A stretch of DNA of 64,000 nt from Litorivicinus sp. (GCA_018401755.1 JAGYKJ010000002.1:1-64000), one strand, 5' to 3'. Positions 30,877 to 39,989 are shown, counted from the first letter of the stretch. The notes: generated by a model not told the origin, from the letters alone. A program made the numbers and translations.

Positions 30877-32040
30877 ATGGAGTTAATTGTAGTTTTAAGC
30901 ATTGTGGCGATCTTTGGCTGTGCAGGCACCCTGTGGTTCGGACAGCGCTACCTTCGCGCCCAACGGGGATTGGATCAGGCGTCAGCACAGTTGCAAGCAG
31001 TGAGTCGTGATGAAGACCGTATGAAGCTCATGAAGGCGGAGTTTGAAGTGCTGTCGCAAAACCTTTTGGAGGCACGTGCGACACAATTGAAGACTCAGCA
31101 GCAAGACGGGTTAAACGCCATTTTGTCCCCGTTGAAAACGGAGCTTGCGCAATTTAAAGCGCGCGTTAATGAAGTCTATGAGCGTGAGACGCGCGACCGA
31201 ATGAGTTTGCATCAGGAGATCCTGTCTCTGAAGGCCCTTAATCAACAAATGAGCACCGAAGCCAACAACCTCACCCGCGCTCTGAAGGGCGAAAATAAAA
31301 CCGCAGGTAACTGGGGAGAGTTGGTTTTAGATCGGGTACTGACTGCTTCGGGCTTACGCGAGGGTCATGAGTATCTTCGGCAGCAAAGCCTGCAGGGTGA
31401 GCAGGGGCGTTTGCAGCCGGATGTGATCGTCAATCTACCGGATCAGAAATGCCTGATTGTGGATGCTAAGTTGTCACTGAAGGACTACGAACGGGCGTCA
31501 TCGGCTCTGGATGATGCCACCCGGAGTGAGGCACTGAAAGCGCACGCGCAGTCAATGCGAACCCACGTACGGGGATTGTCGGGAAAGCAATACAGTGGTT
31601 TATCCGAGCTGACGACAGTCGATTTTGTCATCATGTTTGTTCCTGTGGAACCTGCCTTCTCGGCAGCATTCGATGTTGCACCCAGTCTCTTTACCGATGC
31701 GCTTGCACAAGGGGTGGTGATTGCCTCGCCGACCACTTTGTTGGCATTGCTGCGGACAGTCGAGCACGTGTGGCGCGTCGAGCATCAGAACCGCAATACC
31801 CGCGAGATCGCTGATCTGGGTGGGAAGCTGTACGATCAATTTGTGTTGTTTGCGGAGAGCTTTGAAGAAGTCGGTGATCGCATTCAGCGTAGTCAGGATG
31901 CGTATGAAAAAGCACGAGGGCGCTTGAGTACAGGTCGCGGTAATTTAGTGCGTCGTGCAGATCAACTGCGCGCTTTAGGCGTCAGCACAGCGCGCGCCTT
32001 ACCAGACGGACTCCGACAGGATCAAATTGATTCTGATTAG
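30877..32040 (+). CDS. rmuC: RmuC family DNA recombination protein
   Basis: Predicted membrane-anchored nuclease-like protein of the RmuC family, linked in E. coli to suppressing recombination at inverted repeats. An N-terminal transmembrane helix (about residues 2-20) is followed by a coiled coil (about 28-135) and the RmuC domain with NWGELVLDRVL, QPDVIVNLPD and LIVDAKLSLKDYE. At 387 residues it is shorter than the E. coli protein. It overlaps the convergent ferredoxin gene by four bases. Confidence 0.92.
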   Translation: MELIVVLSIVAIFGCAGTLWFGQRYLRAQRGLDQASAQLQAVSRDEDRMKLMKAEFEVLSQNLLEARATQLKTQQQDGLNAILSPLKTELAQFKARVNEVYERETRDRMSLHQEILSLKALNQQMSTEANNLTRALKGENKTAGNWGELVLDRVLTASGLREGHEYLRQQSLQGEQGRLQPDVIVNLPDQKCLIVDAKLSLKDYERASSALDDATRSEALKAHAQSMRTHVRGLSGKQYSGLSELTTVDFVIMFVPVEPAFSAAFDVAPSLFTDALAQGVVIASPTTLLALLRTVEHVWRVEHQNRNTREIADLGGKLYDQFVLFAESFEEVGDRIQRSQDAYEKARGRLSTGRGNLVRRADQLRALGVSTARALPDGLRQDQIDSD

Positions 32041-32393
32041 AGTTGCCGCTCTGCGACTGTCACGATGCCTGACGCGCAATGGTCAGTGAGGCGAATGCGA
32101 CAGGCCAGCCGAGAGTCTGGCGTTGGGTCGATGACAAAACTGAGCATATCCAGCTCGCGATCGTCGGGTGGTGGAAGATGTTGCCACTGAGGATCGAGAT
32201 GAACGTGGCAGGTCGCACAGGCGCCGCCACCGCCGCACTCAGCCAGGATGCCAGGCACCTTGGCTCGCATCAGCGCCTGCAACAGGCTTTCTCCTGGTAA
32301 AAACGGGACGTCAACCTCGGTCTCATCAGGGGCGATACAGCAAAGATTAAGCACCTGAGGGACCCGATTCGTGCCAAATACGCATGAATTCAT
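32037..32393 (-). CDS. Adrenodoxin-type 2Fe-2S ferredoxin
   Basis: Small electron carrier of the plant/adrenodoxin fold. The cluster cysteines appear as CGGGGACATC plus a distal Cys in LACRIRL, the C-x5-C-x2-C...C pattern. It has 118 residues with a short N-terminal extension, and the exact start is uncertain. The redox partner is not visible in the neighbourhood. Confidence 0.85.
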   Translation of the reverse strand: MNSCVFGTNRVPQVLNLCCIAPDETEVDVPFLPGESLLQALMRAKVPGILAECGGGGACATCHVHLDPQWQHLPPPDDRELDMLSFVIDPTPDSRLACRIRLTDHCASGIVTVAERQL

Positions 32394-32465
32394 CCTCTGA
32401 TTGGCGTCATGTCACGACCATAAATCACGGTACAGTACGACTCATTGATCAAATAGGAGTCTGGC

Positions 32466-33329
32466 ATGGAACGTGAAATTGTTCGAGTGGTCCGCGGGCG
32501 GCACGTCACTGACGGTGCGGGTGTCAATATTTGTCGGGTGATTGGAATTCCGGGGGCGGACTATGTCGATCCGTTTCTGATGTTGGATGATTTCCGAAAT
32601 GACGACCCAGATGGCTATATTGCTGGATTTCCACCGCATCCACATCGTGGTTTTGAGACCGTGACTTACATGTTGAAGGGCCGTATGCGGCACCGTGATT
32701 CCGCAGGGAATCAAGGGTTATTGGAAGGCGGGAGTGTGCAATGGATGACAGCCGGTCGGGGCATCCTACATTCAGAGATGCCCGAGCAAACCGATGGAGC
32801 GATGTGGGGCTTCCAGTTGTGGCTCAATTTGCCGCAACGCGATCAGATGGCACCACCGGGTTATCAGGATATTCCAGCAGATCAAATCACCGAATTTGAG
32901 CATGCAGGGACTGCAGTGCGTCTGGTCGCTGGAGACTTATTTGATCAGGTCGGGCCTGCCAAGACCTTTTACCCAGTGGTGATGGCGGATTTGTCTGTCC
33001 CCGAGGGCGAGACAGTTCGGGTGCCATTACCTGAGGGTGACACGACCATTGCATTTTGCTTTGCCGGTGAACTCAGGGTGGGCGATCGCGTCTTGGTGGA
33101 TGGGGATCTTGCCATGGCAGGTCGTCAGGGCGATCTCGTCTTGCGTGGCGGATCAGGTGGGGGCCGTGTACTCATTCTGTCTGCAAAGCCACTGGGTGAG
33201 TCGATCGCCCGCCACGGGCCTTTTGTGTTGGCGACTGATCAAGAGTTACGCCAGGCCTTTCTTGACTATCAAATGGGGGTCTTGGCGCCTAATCAGGCGG
33301 CATTTCTGGCAACGGGTGGCCGCGGGTAA
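32466..33329 (+). CDS. Pirin family protein
   Basis: Bicupin metalloprotein of the pirin family. The N-terminal cupin has the metal ligands in HPHRGFETVTY and the downstream HRDSAGNQGLLEGGSVQWMTAGRGILHSE pattern (spread over about residues 75-105). Some pirins have quercetinase activity; others are regulatory; the role here is open. TAGGAG lies shortly upstream of the ATG. The 3' end overlaps the convergent MarR gene by 41 bases, the longest such overlap in the window. Confidence 0.92.
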   Translation: MEREIVRVVRGRHVTDGAGVNICRVIGIPGADYVDPFLMLDDFRNDDPDGYIAGFPPHPHRGFETVTYMLKGRMRHRDSAGNQGLLEGGSVQWMTAGRGILHSEMPEQTDGAMWGFQLWLNLPQRDQMAPPGYQDIPADQITEFEHAGTAVRLVAGDLFDQVGPAKTFYPVVMADLSVPEGETVRVPLPEGDTTIAFCFAGELRVGDRVLVDGDLAMAGRQGDLVLRGGSGGGRVLILSAKPLGESIARHGPFVLATDQELRQAFLDYQMGVLAPNQAAFLATGGRG

Positions 33330-33792
33330 CATCCCCGGTCACCAGTAAGGGAGCGGCGTCGAGATGTTTTGCTCCCATCATTTCTGCGACTCGTTGCAAC
33401 ACGAACACCACTTGATGCTGTTCCCAGTTTTGTAGGCTGTCGAAACGCATGATGAAGTTTTCTTGGAGCGGCTTTGGTGCGCTTGCCAAGACCTCGCGAC
33501 CTGTGTCGGTAATGGCGAGAAAGACTTTGCGTCGATCACCACCAGAACGCTGCCGCTCGACCAGCCCGCGGCGCTCGAGACGATCCACGATCGAGGTCAC
33601 GGTTGCCTGAGACAGTGTCACTTCGGCGGAAATCGCCCGAATGGGTTGCTCGGGCATCACGGCGACTGCTTGTAGCACCAGCAGCTGAGGCGTGGTTAAC
33701 CCAAACTCTTTCCCGAGTCGATTCGAGTGTTGATCGATTGCTTGCACGATCCGTCGCAGGGCGACTAAGACGTCCGTTTCCAGTGGGTGCAC
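33289..33792 (-). CDS. MarR-family transcriptional regulator
   Basis: Winged-helix regulator of 167 residues. The recognition region SAEVTLSQATVTSIVDRLERRGLVERQ (about 58-84) and the wing with RSGGDRRKVFLAIT are typical of MarR. It is divergent from the betaine-type ABC importer and is its most likely local regulator. The ligand cannot be read from sequence. Confidence 0.9.
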   Translation of the reverse strand: MHPLETDVLVALRRIVQAIDQHSNRLGKEFGLTTPQLLVLQAVAVMPEQPIRAISAEVTLSQATVTSIVDRLERRGLVERQRSGGDRRKVFLAITDTGREVLASAPKPLQENFIMRFDSLQNWEQHQVVFVLQRVAEMMGAKHLDAAPLLVTGDVTRGHPLPEMPPD

Positions 33793-34011
33793 AGATCCTC
33801 CTTGCTGATCTGATGAATGTTTCGTGATGTAAGTTTCGTTGACGAATTATTTGAGACTTCGATCCTCTTTGCAATAGAAATTAAATTATTGAAAAATAAT
33901 AATAAAATATGAAATTTGTGGTGAAGCCCCTTCTTGAGTAGACTTAAAAATGTTTCGTGTCTAAATGATTTGATGCGAACTTCACACGTAAAAAACAATT
34001 GAGGTTACAAC
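33793..34011. promoter_or_regulatory. AT-rich divergent regulatory region, repeated AATGTTTCGTG
   Basis: This 219-base spacer between the MarR gene and the importer is the longest gene-free stretch here and is much more AT-rich than its surroundings around 33880-33925. An 11-base sequence, AATGTTTCGTG, occurs twice as a direct repeat at 33816-33826 and 33949-33959, and a close variant lies at 33831. These may be regulator sites. I cannot fix a single convincing -35/-10 pair. Confidence 0.45.
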
Positions 34012-35031
34012 ATGTTTAGACAAACAGCAGCACGTCTGGCAATGGCAACGGCTGGTCTGGTCGTCAGTGGCGCAGTCCTGGCGGGCGGTCATTCCGGCGC
34101 TTGTGGCAAGGTCACCATTGCAGAAATGAGTTGGGCAAGTGCGGCATTTCTCGCACACATCGATGGCATTATTTTGAAAGAAGGCTATGGATGTGACGTG
34201 GAAATGGTGCCAGGAGATACGGTACCGACCACCACATCAATGGCCGAGAAGGGCATGCCCGATATCGCGCCAGAACTGTGGGCAAACTCGGCCCGGGTGG
34301 TCATCGATCAGGCCGTCAATGAGAATCGTTTGGTCAAACTCAATCCAAAGCCGATTACTGGTGCAGGGGAAGGCTGGTTTATCTCTGGCGCGATCGCGAA
34401 AGCGCACCCTGAGTTAAAGACGGTCGACGACGTCTTGGCACGTCCTGACCTATTCCCACACCCCGAAGCGCCGAGCAAGGGTGCTTTTCATACCTGCCCA
34501 GCAGGCTGGGGATGCGAGATAGTCAACACCAACCTGTTCCGTGCATTTGATATGGAAGCCAAGGGGTGGATGCCTGTTCTCCCAGGATCAGGCGCAGGCT
34601 TGGATGGCTCGATTGCACGCGCGGGTGAGCGTGACAGCGCCTGGTTTGGCTATTACTGGGCGCCAACAACCTTGATCGGAAAGTATGGTTTCCAGCCTGT
34701 TGATTGGGATCGTAGCTACGACGCAAAGAATTGGGATGAGTGCATCGCGTTACCTGAAGACCAGTGTGACGACCCGAAAGAGAGCAGTTGGACGGTCTCA
34801 GAAGTGGTCAGTCTTGCGACCATTGATTTTGCCTCGAAGGCGCCTGTGGCGGCTGAGTATGTGCAAAAACGGGCGTTTGATTTAACGCTTCTTGGCAAGT
34901 ATCTCACCTACATGGATGCCAATCAGGCTGCAGGGGAAGATGGGGCGATTGAGTTCTTGCTCCAAGAAGAAGCGATTTGGCAGCAATGGGTTACCCCAGA
35001 CGCCGCCCAAAAAATCAAAGCGGCCCTTTAA
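34012..35031 (+). CDS. Glycine betaine-type ABC importer, substrate-binding protein
   Basis: Periplasmic binding protein of the OpuAC/ProX class. A signal peptide spans about residues 1-25 (ending VLAGG). The mature protein has several Trp residues typical of quaternary-amine cages and paired Cys residues (GACGK, CPAGWGCE, DECI, DQCDD). The exact ligand (glycine betaine, choline, proline betaine, DMSP) is not determined by sequence reading. It is the first gene of a three-gene importer and is followed by a strong intercistronic hairpin. Confidence 0.88.
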   Translation: MFRQTAARLAMATAGLVVSGAVLAGGHSGACGKVTIAEMSWASAAFLAHIDGIILKEGYGCDVEMVPGDTVPTTTSMAEKGMPDIAPELWANSARVVIDQAVNENRLVKLNPKPITGAGEGWFISGAIAKAHPELKTVDDVLARPDLFPHPEAPSKGAFHTCPAGWGCEIVNTNLFRAFDMEAKGWMPVLPGSGAGLDGSIARAGERDSAWFGYYWAPTTLIGKYGFQPVDWDRSYDAKNWDECIALPEDQCDDPKESSWTVSEVVSLATIDFASKAPVAAEYVQKRAFDLTLLGKYLTYMDANQAAGEDGAIEFLLQEEAIWQQWVTPDAAQKIKAAL

Positions 35032-35042
35032 CAGAGCGCAGC

Positions 35043-35068
35043 TGAGGGGTGCCGCTGTGCACCCCTCA
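35043..35068 (+). repeat. Intercistronic hairpin after the binding-protein gene
   Basis: TGAGGGGTGC, a six-base loop and GCACCCCTCA form a perfect 10-base stem between the binding-protein stop and the permease start. There is no T run after it, so it is unlikely to be a full terminator. It more likely protects the upstream mRNA from 3' exonucleases or attenuates, giving more binding protein than permease. Confidence 0.6.
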
Positions 35069-35081
35069 CAGCGAGGTATTC

Positions 35082-35966
35082 ATGGAATTTTTAACTGAAT
35101 TTCCGGCCCTTGGTCGACGAGATCTGCGTGATCTTCGTTTGGCCATTGATCAAAGCTTCAAAAACTTTTCGCGCGAATATGGCGAACAAATTGAAGCGAC
35201 TTTTGATCCATTACTCCAATTTTTGATTAGTTTTGAGCGGCTATTACAGTCCACTCCGTGGCCGGTTTTTATTGCCGTGGTATGTGGTTTGGCATGGCTT
35301 GCCAGCCGCAGCATTCGGATCGTCATTGGCACCGCGATTAGCTTCTATCTCATTGGCCTATTTGGCATGTGGGAAGACACCATGAGTACGGTGAGTATGA
35401 TCGCTGTCTCAACACTCCTGTGCATCAGTGTCGGCTTGCCGATTGGCGTCCTGATGTCACGGTCTGATCGGGCGCAATCCATTGTCACGCCAATTTTGGA
35501 TGTGATGCAGACGATTCCATCGTTTGTGTATTTGATTCCAGTGGTGATGTTGCTCGGGATTGGCAAAGTGCCAGGACTCATTGCGGTGGTGATCTATGCC
35601 ATCCCCCCGATGATTCGCCTGACAAATTTGGGAATCCGGTTGGTGGACTCAGAGGTGCTTGAGGCTGCTGACGCGTTTGGTGCCAATCCATGGCAACGCT
35701 TGACCCAAGTCCAGATCCCGCTCGCCCTTCCCAATATTTTCGCTGGCGTGAACCAGACCATCATGATGTCGCTTGCGATGGTCGTGATTGCATCGATGAT
35801 TGGCGTCACCGGATTAGGTCAGCCAGTGTTAAAAGCAGTCTCAAATCAGTATTTGGCCATGGGTTTATTCAACGGAATGGCGATCGTTGCTTTGGCGATC
35901 ATTTTCGATCGTATTAGCCAATCCTACGGGCAACGGCTTCAGAAATTCCGCCAGAATGGGCAGTAA
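35082..35966 (+). CDS. Glycine betaine-type ABC importer, permease
   Basis: Inner-membrane permease of the OpuAB/ProW class with about six transmembrane segments. The EAA loop that docks to the ATPase is visible as EAADAFGANPWQRLTQVQIPLALP. A long N-terminal cytoplasmic region (about 65 residues) precedes the first helix. The ATG at 35082 follows GCGAGG. One base separates its stop from the ATPase ATG. Confidence 0.92.
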   Translation: MEFLTEFPALGRRDLRDLRLAIDQSFKNFSREYGEQIEATFDPLLQFLISFERLLQSTPWPVFIAVVCGLAWLASRSIRIVIGTAISFYLIGLFGMWEDTMSTVSMIAVSTLLCISVGLPIGVLMSRSDRAQSIVTPILDVMQTIPSFVYLIPVVMLLGIGKVPGLIAVVIYAIPPMIRLTNLGIRLVDSEVLEAADAFGANPWQRLTQVQIPLALPNIFAGVNQTIMMSLAMVVIASMIGVTGLGQPVLKAVSNQYLAMGLFNGMAIVALAIIFDRISQSYGQRLQKFRQNGQ

Positions 35967-35967
35967 C

Positions 35968-37008
35968 ATGACGACCAAAATTGAAATCAAATCACTTTAT
36001 AAGATCTTCGGATCAGATCCGGCGGCAATGATGGAAAAGGTCCGTGATGGGATGACCAAGGAGCGGCTCAACGATGAGTACAATCACGTCCTTGGCCTGA
36101 ATAACATCAATCTGGAGATCCCAGAACAAGGCATCCAGGTGGTGATGGGGCTATCGGGATCTGGGAAGTCGACGCTGATTCGGCATATCAACCGCCTGAT
36201 CGAGCCAACGTCTGGTGAAGTGTGGATCGACGGCGTCAACGTCCTCTCCATGAGCGAGTCTGAATTGCGCGATTTTCGGCGTCAGCGTGCATCGATGGTG
36301 TTTCAGAAGTTTGCGCTCTTACCGCACAGGACGGTGCTGGAGAATACCCAGTATGGGCTGGAGATTCAGGGGATGTCCGATAAGGAGGCGCGTCAGCGTG
36401 CTTGTCATTGGATTGAGCGGGTCGGTCTAGCGGGCTATGAAGAGAATTACCCAGGTCAACTCTCTGGGGGCATGCAACAGCGAGTTGGATTGGCACGTGC
36501 ACTGGCCACTGATGCAGATATCTTATTGATGGATGAGGCGTTCAGCGCATTGGATCCATTGATTCGGACAGATATGCAAAATATTTTGCTGGATCTGCAA
36601 TCCGAGCTAAAAAAGACCATTGTGTTTATTACCCATGATCTCGAGGAGGCACTTCGAATTGGGGACCGCATCGCAATTTTGCGTGATGGGCGCGTGATTC
36701 AGCAGGGCACACCCCAGCAAATCGTGCTGAAACCGAAAGATGATTACATTGCCGATTTCACCAGAGATATTAATCGTGGCCGGGTAATACGGCTCAAAAC
36801 GATCATGAAGCCAGATAATGGACAGCCAGGTCCGGAGTTGTCAGGTGACATGCTGGTGGAAGATGCCGCACAATTGGTGACAGAATCGCCATCCTCCCAT
36901 GCACGGGTCATGGATGGTGATAGTCAGTGTGTCGGCGTCGTCAACATTACCGATCTCATTCGGGCAATGGCGCGGCCAGATATCGAATCACGGATAGAAG
37001 ATTTGTAG
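35968..37008 (+). CDS. Glycine betaine-type ABC importer, ATP-binding protein
   Basis: ProV/OpuAA-class ATPase of 346 residues. Walker A is GLSGSGKST, the signature is LSGGMQQRVGLARAL, Walker B is ILLMDEAFSALDP, and the switch His is in ITHDLEEAL. The N-terminal extension before Walker A and a short CBS-like C-terminal region (about 275-346) are typical of osmoprotectant transporters and may sense ionic strength. The next gene starts two bases after the stop. Confidence 0.93.
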   Translation: MTTKIEIKSLYKIFGSDPAAMMEKVRDGMTKERLNDEYNHVLGLNNINLEIPEQGIQVVMGLSGSGKSTLIRHINRLIEPTSGEVWIDGVNVLSMSESELRDFRRQRASMVFQKFALLPHRTVLENTQYGLEIQGMSDKEARQRACHWIERVGLAGYEENYPGQLSGGMQQRVGLARALATDADILLMDEAFSALDPLIRTDMQNILLDLQSELKKTIVFITHDLEEALRIGDRIAILRDGRVIQQGTPQQIVLKPKDDYIADFTRDINRGRVIRLKTIMKPDNGQPGPELSGDMLVEDAAQLVTESPSSHARVMDGDSQCVGVVNITDLIRAMARPDIESRIEDL

Positions 37009-37010
37009 GC

Positions 37011-37337
37011 ATGTCTAAAGAGACTCGGCTCGTTTTTTCAACCGAGTCGGGTCGTATTCGATCTGACTCAACACCTGTTCCGATTGCGAACCCGGCAGAT
37101 TCTGTCTGCAGGGTACGTCGTGAGATCAAAGGGCGGGGTGGTAAAGAAGCGACTGTGATTTGGGACGTTCCTGGTGGGCCGGATGAGCTTGTGACGCTCG
37201 CGAAGCGCCTCAAGCAGCGTCTTGGGACGGGTGGGTCGGCAAAAGATGGGCAGATCGTGATTCAGGGAAATCGGGTCGATGCAGTGCTTGAGGCACTGAA
37301 AGCATGGAATTTTAAAGCGATCAAGGCGGGTGGATGA
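37011..37337 (+). CDS. yciH: YciH/SUI1-family translation factor
   Basis: Bacterial homologue of eIF1 with the SUI1 fold; E. coli YciH can affect initiation fidelity but its physiological role is unclear. The core REIKGRGGKEATVI and GTGGSAKDGQIVIQG motifs are clear. It has 108 residues. It starts two bases after the ATPase stop and overlaps the flavin reductase by four, so it is likely carried on the importer transcript. Confidence 0.92.
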   Translation: MSKETRLVFSTESGRIRSDSTPVPIANPADSVCRVRREIKGRGGKEATVIWDVPGGPDELVTLAKRLKQRLGTGGSAKDGQIVIQGNRVDAVLEALKAWNFKAIKAGG

Positions 37338-37825
37338 GCGTATCAATTGAAGCATTTAAGGCCACTCTAGGTGGATTTCCCTCTGGTGTGACCGTTGTGA
37401 CGGCCTGGGATCAGGCTGGTGTGCTCAAGGGGATGACGGCGAGCGCATTTTGCTCTGTGTCTCTGGATCCCCCGCTGGTATTAGTCTGCCCATCGAAGCA
37501 TGCAGACTGTTATGCGGCTTTAACTGAAGCGCATATGTTTAGCATCCACATTTTGGGAGGCGATCAGTCAGGCCTTGCGTGGCAGTTTTCCAAATCGGGG
37601 AGCGAGAAGACAGTGGGGATCGACGTCACCCAAGGGCCTGAGGGAGCACCTCGACTACCCGGTGCCTTTGCGTATTTAGTCTGTCGACCCTATGCCCTCT
37701 ATAATGGCGGTGATCACGGCATTTTAGTGGGTGAAGTGATCTATGTAGAGCCCCCCGAAGCGACCCAGTCACCCTTGGTCTATTGCCGCGGTCAACTTGG
37801 CGCCTTGCCATCGCTTCGGGATTAG
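37334..37825 (+). CDS. Flavin reductase-like FMN-binding protein
   Basis: 163-residue protein of the flavin reductase domain family. SGVTVVTAW and GMTASAFCSVSLDPPLVLVC form the FMN-binding part and the later DHGILVGEV is also conserved. Such proteins supply reduced flavin to a monooxygenase or act as oxidoreductases; no monooxygenase gene is adjacent. Its ATG overlaps the yciH stop. Confidence 0.88.
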   Translation: MSVSIEAFKATLGGFPSGVTVVTAWDQAGVLKGMTASAFCSVSLDPPLVLVCPSKHADCYAALTEAHMFSIHILGGDQSGLAWQFSKSGSEKTVGIDVTQGPEGAPRLPGAFAYLVCRPYALYNGGDHGILVGEVIYVEPPEATQSPLVYCRGQLGALPSLRD

Positions 37826-37898
37826 CGAATCTCGCGATCTGACCTTGCAGGACGCGACCCTGACCCCATACCTTTGGTAAGAGAGCCCGGGAGGTTGT

Positions 37899-38681
37899 AT
37901 GCGAGTCGTGCGTCGCGGTGTTGGTGTAGGGATGCTGGTGTGCGCGAGTGCAGTCTTGGCGGAAACCCCTGTGGATTTGCACTACACGGTCTCATTAGGC
38001 CCGGTGGACCTCGCTGATTTCCGAGCCGCATTGGTGGATATCGACGGACTGCAGTCGGTGCAGGTGCAATTTGCCACCCGTGGTGTGGCGTCTTGGTGGT
38101 CAGATGCAGAAGGCTCGCTCGAAGTGATGGCGCTTCCGAATGCGATGCGAACGCTCAGTGGCTTTGGGCAATGGGGCGATTATTCGAGTCAAGTCGATGT
38201 CCTCTGGCCATCCGCTGATCGGCAACCTCAAGTGGAGTTGATCCGTAGTCGACCATCCAAGTATGCGTTGACCCCAGTTCCTGAGGACTCGACCGCTGGG
38301 ACGGTCGATCCTTTTGCGCCAGTCTTTGCCCTCAGCCGTCAGTTGGGGCTTGGGCAAGCTTGTGACGGTCTGTTTCGTGTGTTTGATGGGATTCGCCGCT
38401 ATGACGTGCGAGTGACGGATCGCCAGCAACAAGCAATCCAGGATGATCCCCCGTTTTTTTCAGGCATGTCGCGCGTCTGTGATGTCTCTATTGAGCGTAT
38501 CGGAGGGTTCTCTGAGCGTCGTGGCTTGTTTCGCTTTGGCGAAGAGGAGATCTCTCGCCGTGTATATTTCTCCGAAATTGATGGTCGCTGGTGGCCGGTC
38601 CGATTTGAGCTGACTTCGCCATTGGGTGACGCGGTCGCCCGCTTACGGACCGCATTCGGTGCCGTCGCTCAATCAGACTGA
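37899..38681 (+). CDS. DUF3108-like periplasmic protein
   Basis: 260-residue protein with a signal peptide (about residues 1-22, ending SAVLA). The body is rich in beta-strand patterns and has a DPF motif and CDGLFRVFDGIRRYDV, as in DUF3108 proteins. Function unknown. GGGAGG lies about four bases before the ATG. It overlaps the convergent YdcF-like gene by 13 bases. Confidence 0.72.
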   Translation: MRVVRRGVGVGMLVCASAVLAETPVDLHYTVSLGPVDLADFRAALVDIDGLQSVQVQFATRGVASWWSDAEGSLEVMALPNAMRTLSGFGQWGDYSSQVDVLWPSADRQPQVELIRSRPSKYALTPVPEDSTAGTVDPFAPVFALSRQLGLGQACDGLFRVFDGIRRYDVRVTDRQQQAIQDDPPFFSGMSRVCDVSIERIGGFSERRGLFRFGEEEISRRVYFSEIDGRWWPVRFELTSPLGDAVARLRTAFGAVAQSD

Positions 38682-39448
38682 AACACCCGGTAGACCGTGA
38701 GTCCGACCCACTCGTGGATCAGCAGCGTGGCAAGGGTGGCACCATCGAGTAGATTGAACCACCGACTATCCGATGGGTGCATCGAGCGGTAGTCGACGGG
38801 GTAAGGGATTGTCGTGAGGCGCGTATCTGAGAAGATCGCATGTGCCCGAGGCATGTGAAAGGCGCTGGTGACCAGCAGCCAGGGATGCGGACTCAGATCG
38901 GCAATTAATGCCTCTGTATAGCGCGCATTTTCGACGGTATTTCTGGATTGGTCTTCTAAGATAATGCGATCGGTGGATCCCCAGGTTTCGTCAAAGAATT
39001 GGAGGGCGAGATGCGCTTCTGACGCGCCACGTGGACGTAACTCGCCCGAGTACCCACTAAATACGACCGGAACATTCGGATAGATCCGCATGAGGGTGAG
39101 GGCCTCGGTCATCCGTTCGGCGGCACTGTTGAGTGCGACGACGCCGTGTTGCTGATGAATGCCTCCAGAGTCAAGAGCTCCACCGAGCACAATGATCCCG
39201 GCAATCTGATCTGGAAGTGTGGTAGGCCGAACCTTCTGTTGCTCTAATGTTCCGAGCAGGGTGTGCCAGAGCGGGAGAGCTCCGAGGAGCACCCAACTGA
39301 CCAGTAGACACAGCACTCCGCTTCGGCGTGCGCGTGGACGCCAGCGACTGAGTGTGACCAAAGTCAAGCCGGTCATCAGACCAAGCGCATGCAGTGGTTC
39401 GAGAAAGAATCCAACGAGCTTAGAGGCCCAAAAATACAGATCAGCCAT
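38669..39448 (-). CDS. YdcF/ElyC-like DUF218 membrane protein
   Basis: 259 residues with two N-terminal transmembrane helices (about 8-32 and 42-60) and a DUF218 domain. The motifs GIIVLGG, VVFSGYSG, LEDQSRNTVENA and VTSAFHMPRA are typical. E. coli ElyC affects undecaprenyl-phosphate and envelope polysaccharide metabolism; extension to this gene is inference. Confidence 0.88.
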   Translation of the reverse strand: MADLYFWASKLVGFFLEPLHALGLMTGLTLVTLSRWRPRARRSGVLCLLVSWVLLGALPLWHTLLGTLEQQKVRPTTLPDQIAGIIVLGGALDSGGIHQQHGVVALNSAAERMTEALTLMRIYPNVPVVFSGYSGELRPRGASEAHLALQFFDETWGSTDRIILEDQSRNTVENARYTEALIADLSPHPWLLVTSAFHMPRAHAIFSDTRLTTIPYPVDYRSMHPSDSRWFNLLDGATLATLLIHEWVGLTVYRVFQSD

Positions 39449-39534
39449 CTCGGCTCCTTACTCTCGAAATTGAAACCCAATGGATGCTGGCATGGCATGA
39501 GTTTGATACAGTCCGTGTCAGGGTCAAGCAACGG

Positions 39535-39762
39535 ATGGCGGATATGTTTAAGTTTGGTGGGCCTGATTGCAAAGTGTGCCGGCTTGTTCGGGTCTATTTG
39601 ATGGTGGCCGTCCCAATACTGATGATGATGTGGCTGCAACCTGAAGTACGCTTTCCAGTAGGTATCGACGCACGCGCGTGGCTTGGATACGGGATCGGGA
39701 TTGCTTTGGTGGTGATGATTGCGTGGCGCGTTTACTTTGATTATTACCGGAAGCGACGTTGA
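39535..39762 (+). CDS. Small membrane protein, unknown function
   Basis: About 75 residues with a CKVC pair near the N terminus and two hydrophobic segments. I do not recognise it. The start is uncertain (ATG at 39535 or 39544; the frame is open upstream). Its stop overlaps the start of the next gene as TTGA, which supports both being real. Confidence 0.55.
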   Translation: MADMFKFGGPDCKVCRLVRVYLMVAVPILMMMWLQPEVRFPVGIDARAWLGYGIGIALVVMIAWRVYFDYYRKRR

Positions 39763-39989
39763 GTGACGCGGGGCCCAATTGCTGGCAATGCCGATTTTTT
39801 GCGGTGAGTTGGGACCCAAAGTTCCCCTATCGCTGCGAGTCCATCGGATTTAAGAGTCAAGGATTGCCCTGCCTGCAAGTGTTACGAATCGACGGACGTC
39901 ATTGCCAAAGTTTTCAGCCAAAGACAGAGCGCCATGAACCGCTGACGGACCATCGACCTCCTGGGAAAGATTCGGGTCGACTTGCCTAA
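39759..39989 (+). CDS. Small cysteine-rich protein (CxxC...C...C type)
   Basis: 76-residue soluble protein with the pattern CWQCRFF, then RCESIGFKSQGLPC and a final HCQSF. This pattern matches a widespread small family sometimes mislabelled as uracil-DNA glycosylase; the cysteines may bind zinc. Function unknown. The start is a TTG overlapping the upstream stop. It overlaps the convergent lipoprotein gene by four bases. Confidence 0.65.
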   Translation: MSDAGPNCWQCRFFAVSWDPKFPYRCESIGFKSQGLPCLQVLRIDGRHCQSFQPKTERHEPLTDHRPPGKDSGRLA

